A stretch of DNA of 5,116 nt, taken from Verrucomicrobiota bacterium. GTDB lineage: Bacteria > Verrucomicrobiota > Verrucomicrobiia > Opitutales > Opitutaceae. The notes below the pieces were generated by a model. The model saw only the letters and a program-made list of their open reading frames with translations, did no database searches and had not been told where the DNA came from. Below, piece by piece: positions 5,077 to 5,116 of the stretch. Location of the stretch: positions 1-5,116 of the forward strand of contig JAEYYL010000408.1 of assembly GCA_023430825.1 (NCBI GenBank), read 5' to 3'. How positions within the stretch are numbered: the first letter of the stretch is position 1; each line of letters begins with the position of its first letter. Position numbers and translations under genes: made by a program.

Positions 5077-5116
5077 GTGTTGGATGCGTTTGTTGCGAAA
5101 ACGAGGCGGATTGGAA
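5077..5116 (+). CDS. Possible start of a gene cut by the window end
   Basis: From the GTG at 5077 the frame is open to the edge for 13 codons, reading (M)LDAFVAKTRRIG. The support is the well-placed AGGAGG upstream and the position beyond the previous operon's terminator. Thirteen codons are too few to identify a product or to prove coding. The alternative ATG at 5084 would read MRLLRKRGGLE. Confidence 0.3.
   Translation, partial: MLDAFVAKTRRIG

Overview
The window looks like chromosomal DNA from a GC-rich, non-model bacterium. The protein style, the scarcity of Shine-Dalgarno sequences before most start codons, and the intergenic repeats suggest a Verrucomicrobiota (Opitutaceae-like) or similar environmental lineage. 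That assignment is an inference by eye; the window holds no rRNA or marker gene to settle it.

Layout. Positions 1-124 are an AT-richer block bounded by a 20-bp inverted repeat, which looks like a MITE or the collapsed remnant of an insertion sequence. After about 170 bases with no recognisable gene, a minus-strand gene (357-752) for a 131-residue protein of unknown function ends in a textbook intrinsic terminator (294-323). A 117-bp intergenic region carrying an 8-bp dyad separates it from a divergent plus-strand series of signalling genes. These are a stand-alone receiver-domain protein (870-1310), an NtrC-family sigma-54-dependent response regulator with REC, AAA+ and Fis-type HTH domains (1418-2905), a CheX-like phosphatase-fold protein (3067-3612), and a three-domain REC / degenerate REC / STAS-like protein (3624-4781). 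Tandem hairpins with a T-run (2932-2984) divide the series into two units: receiver plus NtrC-like regulator, and CheX-like plus REC-REC-STAS. The second unit ends in a very strong terminator (4819-4858). The last 250 bases hold two small hairpins, a stretch resembling a dispersed CACAGAG-type repeat, and the probable first 13 codons of another gene with an excellent ribosome binding site.

How the genes may work together (inference). No histidine kinase, CheA or methyl-accepting receptor is encoded here, so the phosphodonors must lie elsewhere. The CheX-like protein keeps the D-x3-E-x2-N signature of CheC/CheX/FliY phosphatases. It sits 11 bases before a protein whose first receiver has every phosphorylation residue, so that receiver is its most obvious substrate. 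The second receiver has lost its phosphoacceptor Asp, and the STAS-like domain lacks the usual phosphorylatable Ser. This protein therefore looks like a phosphorylation-controlled scaffold or partner-switching device rather than a DNA-binding regulator. The NtrC-like protein has an intact GAFTGA loop and should activate sigma-54 promoters; its targets are not evident.
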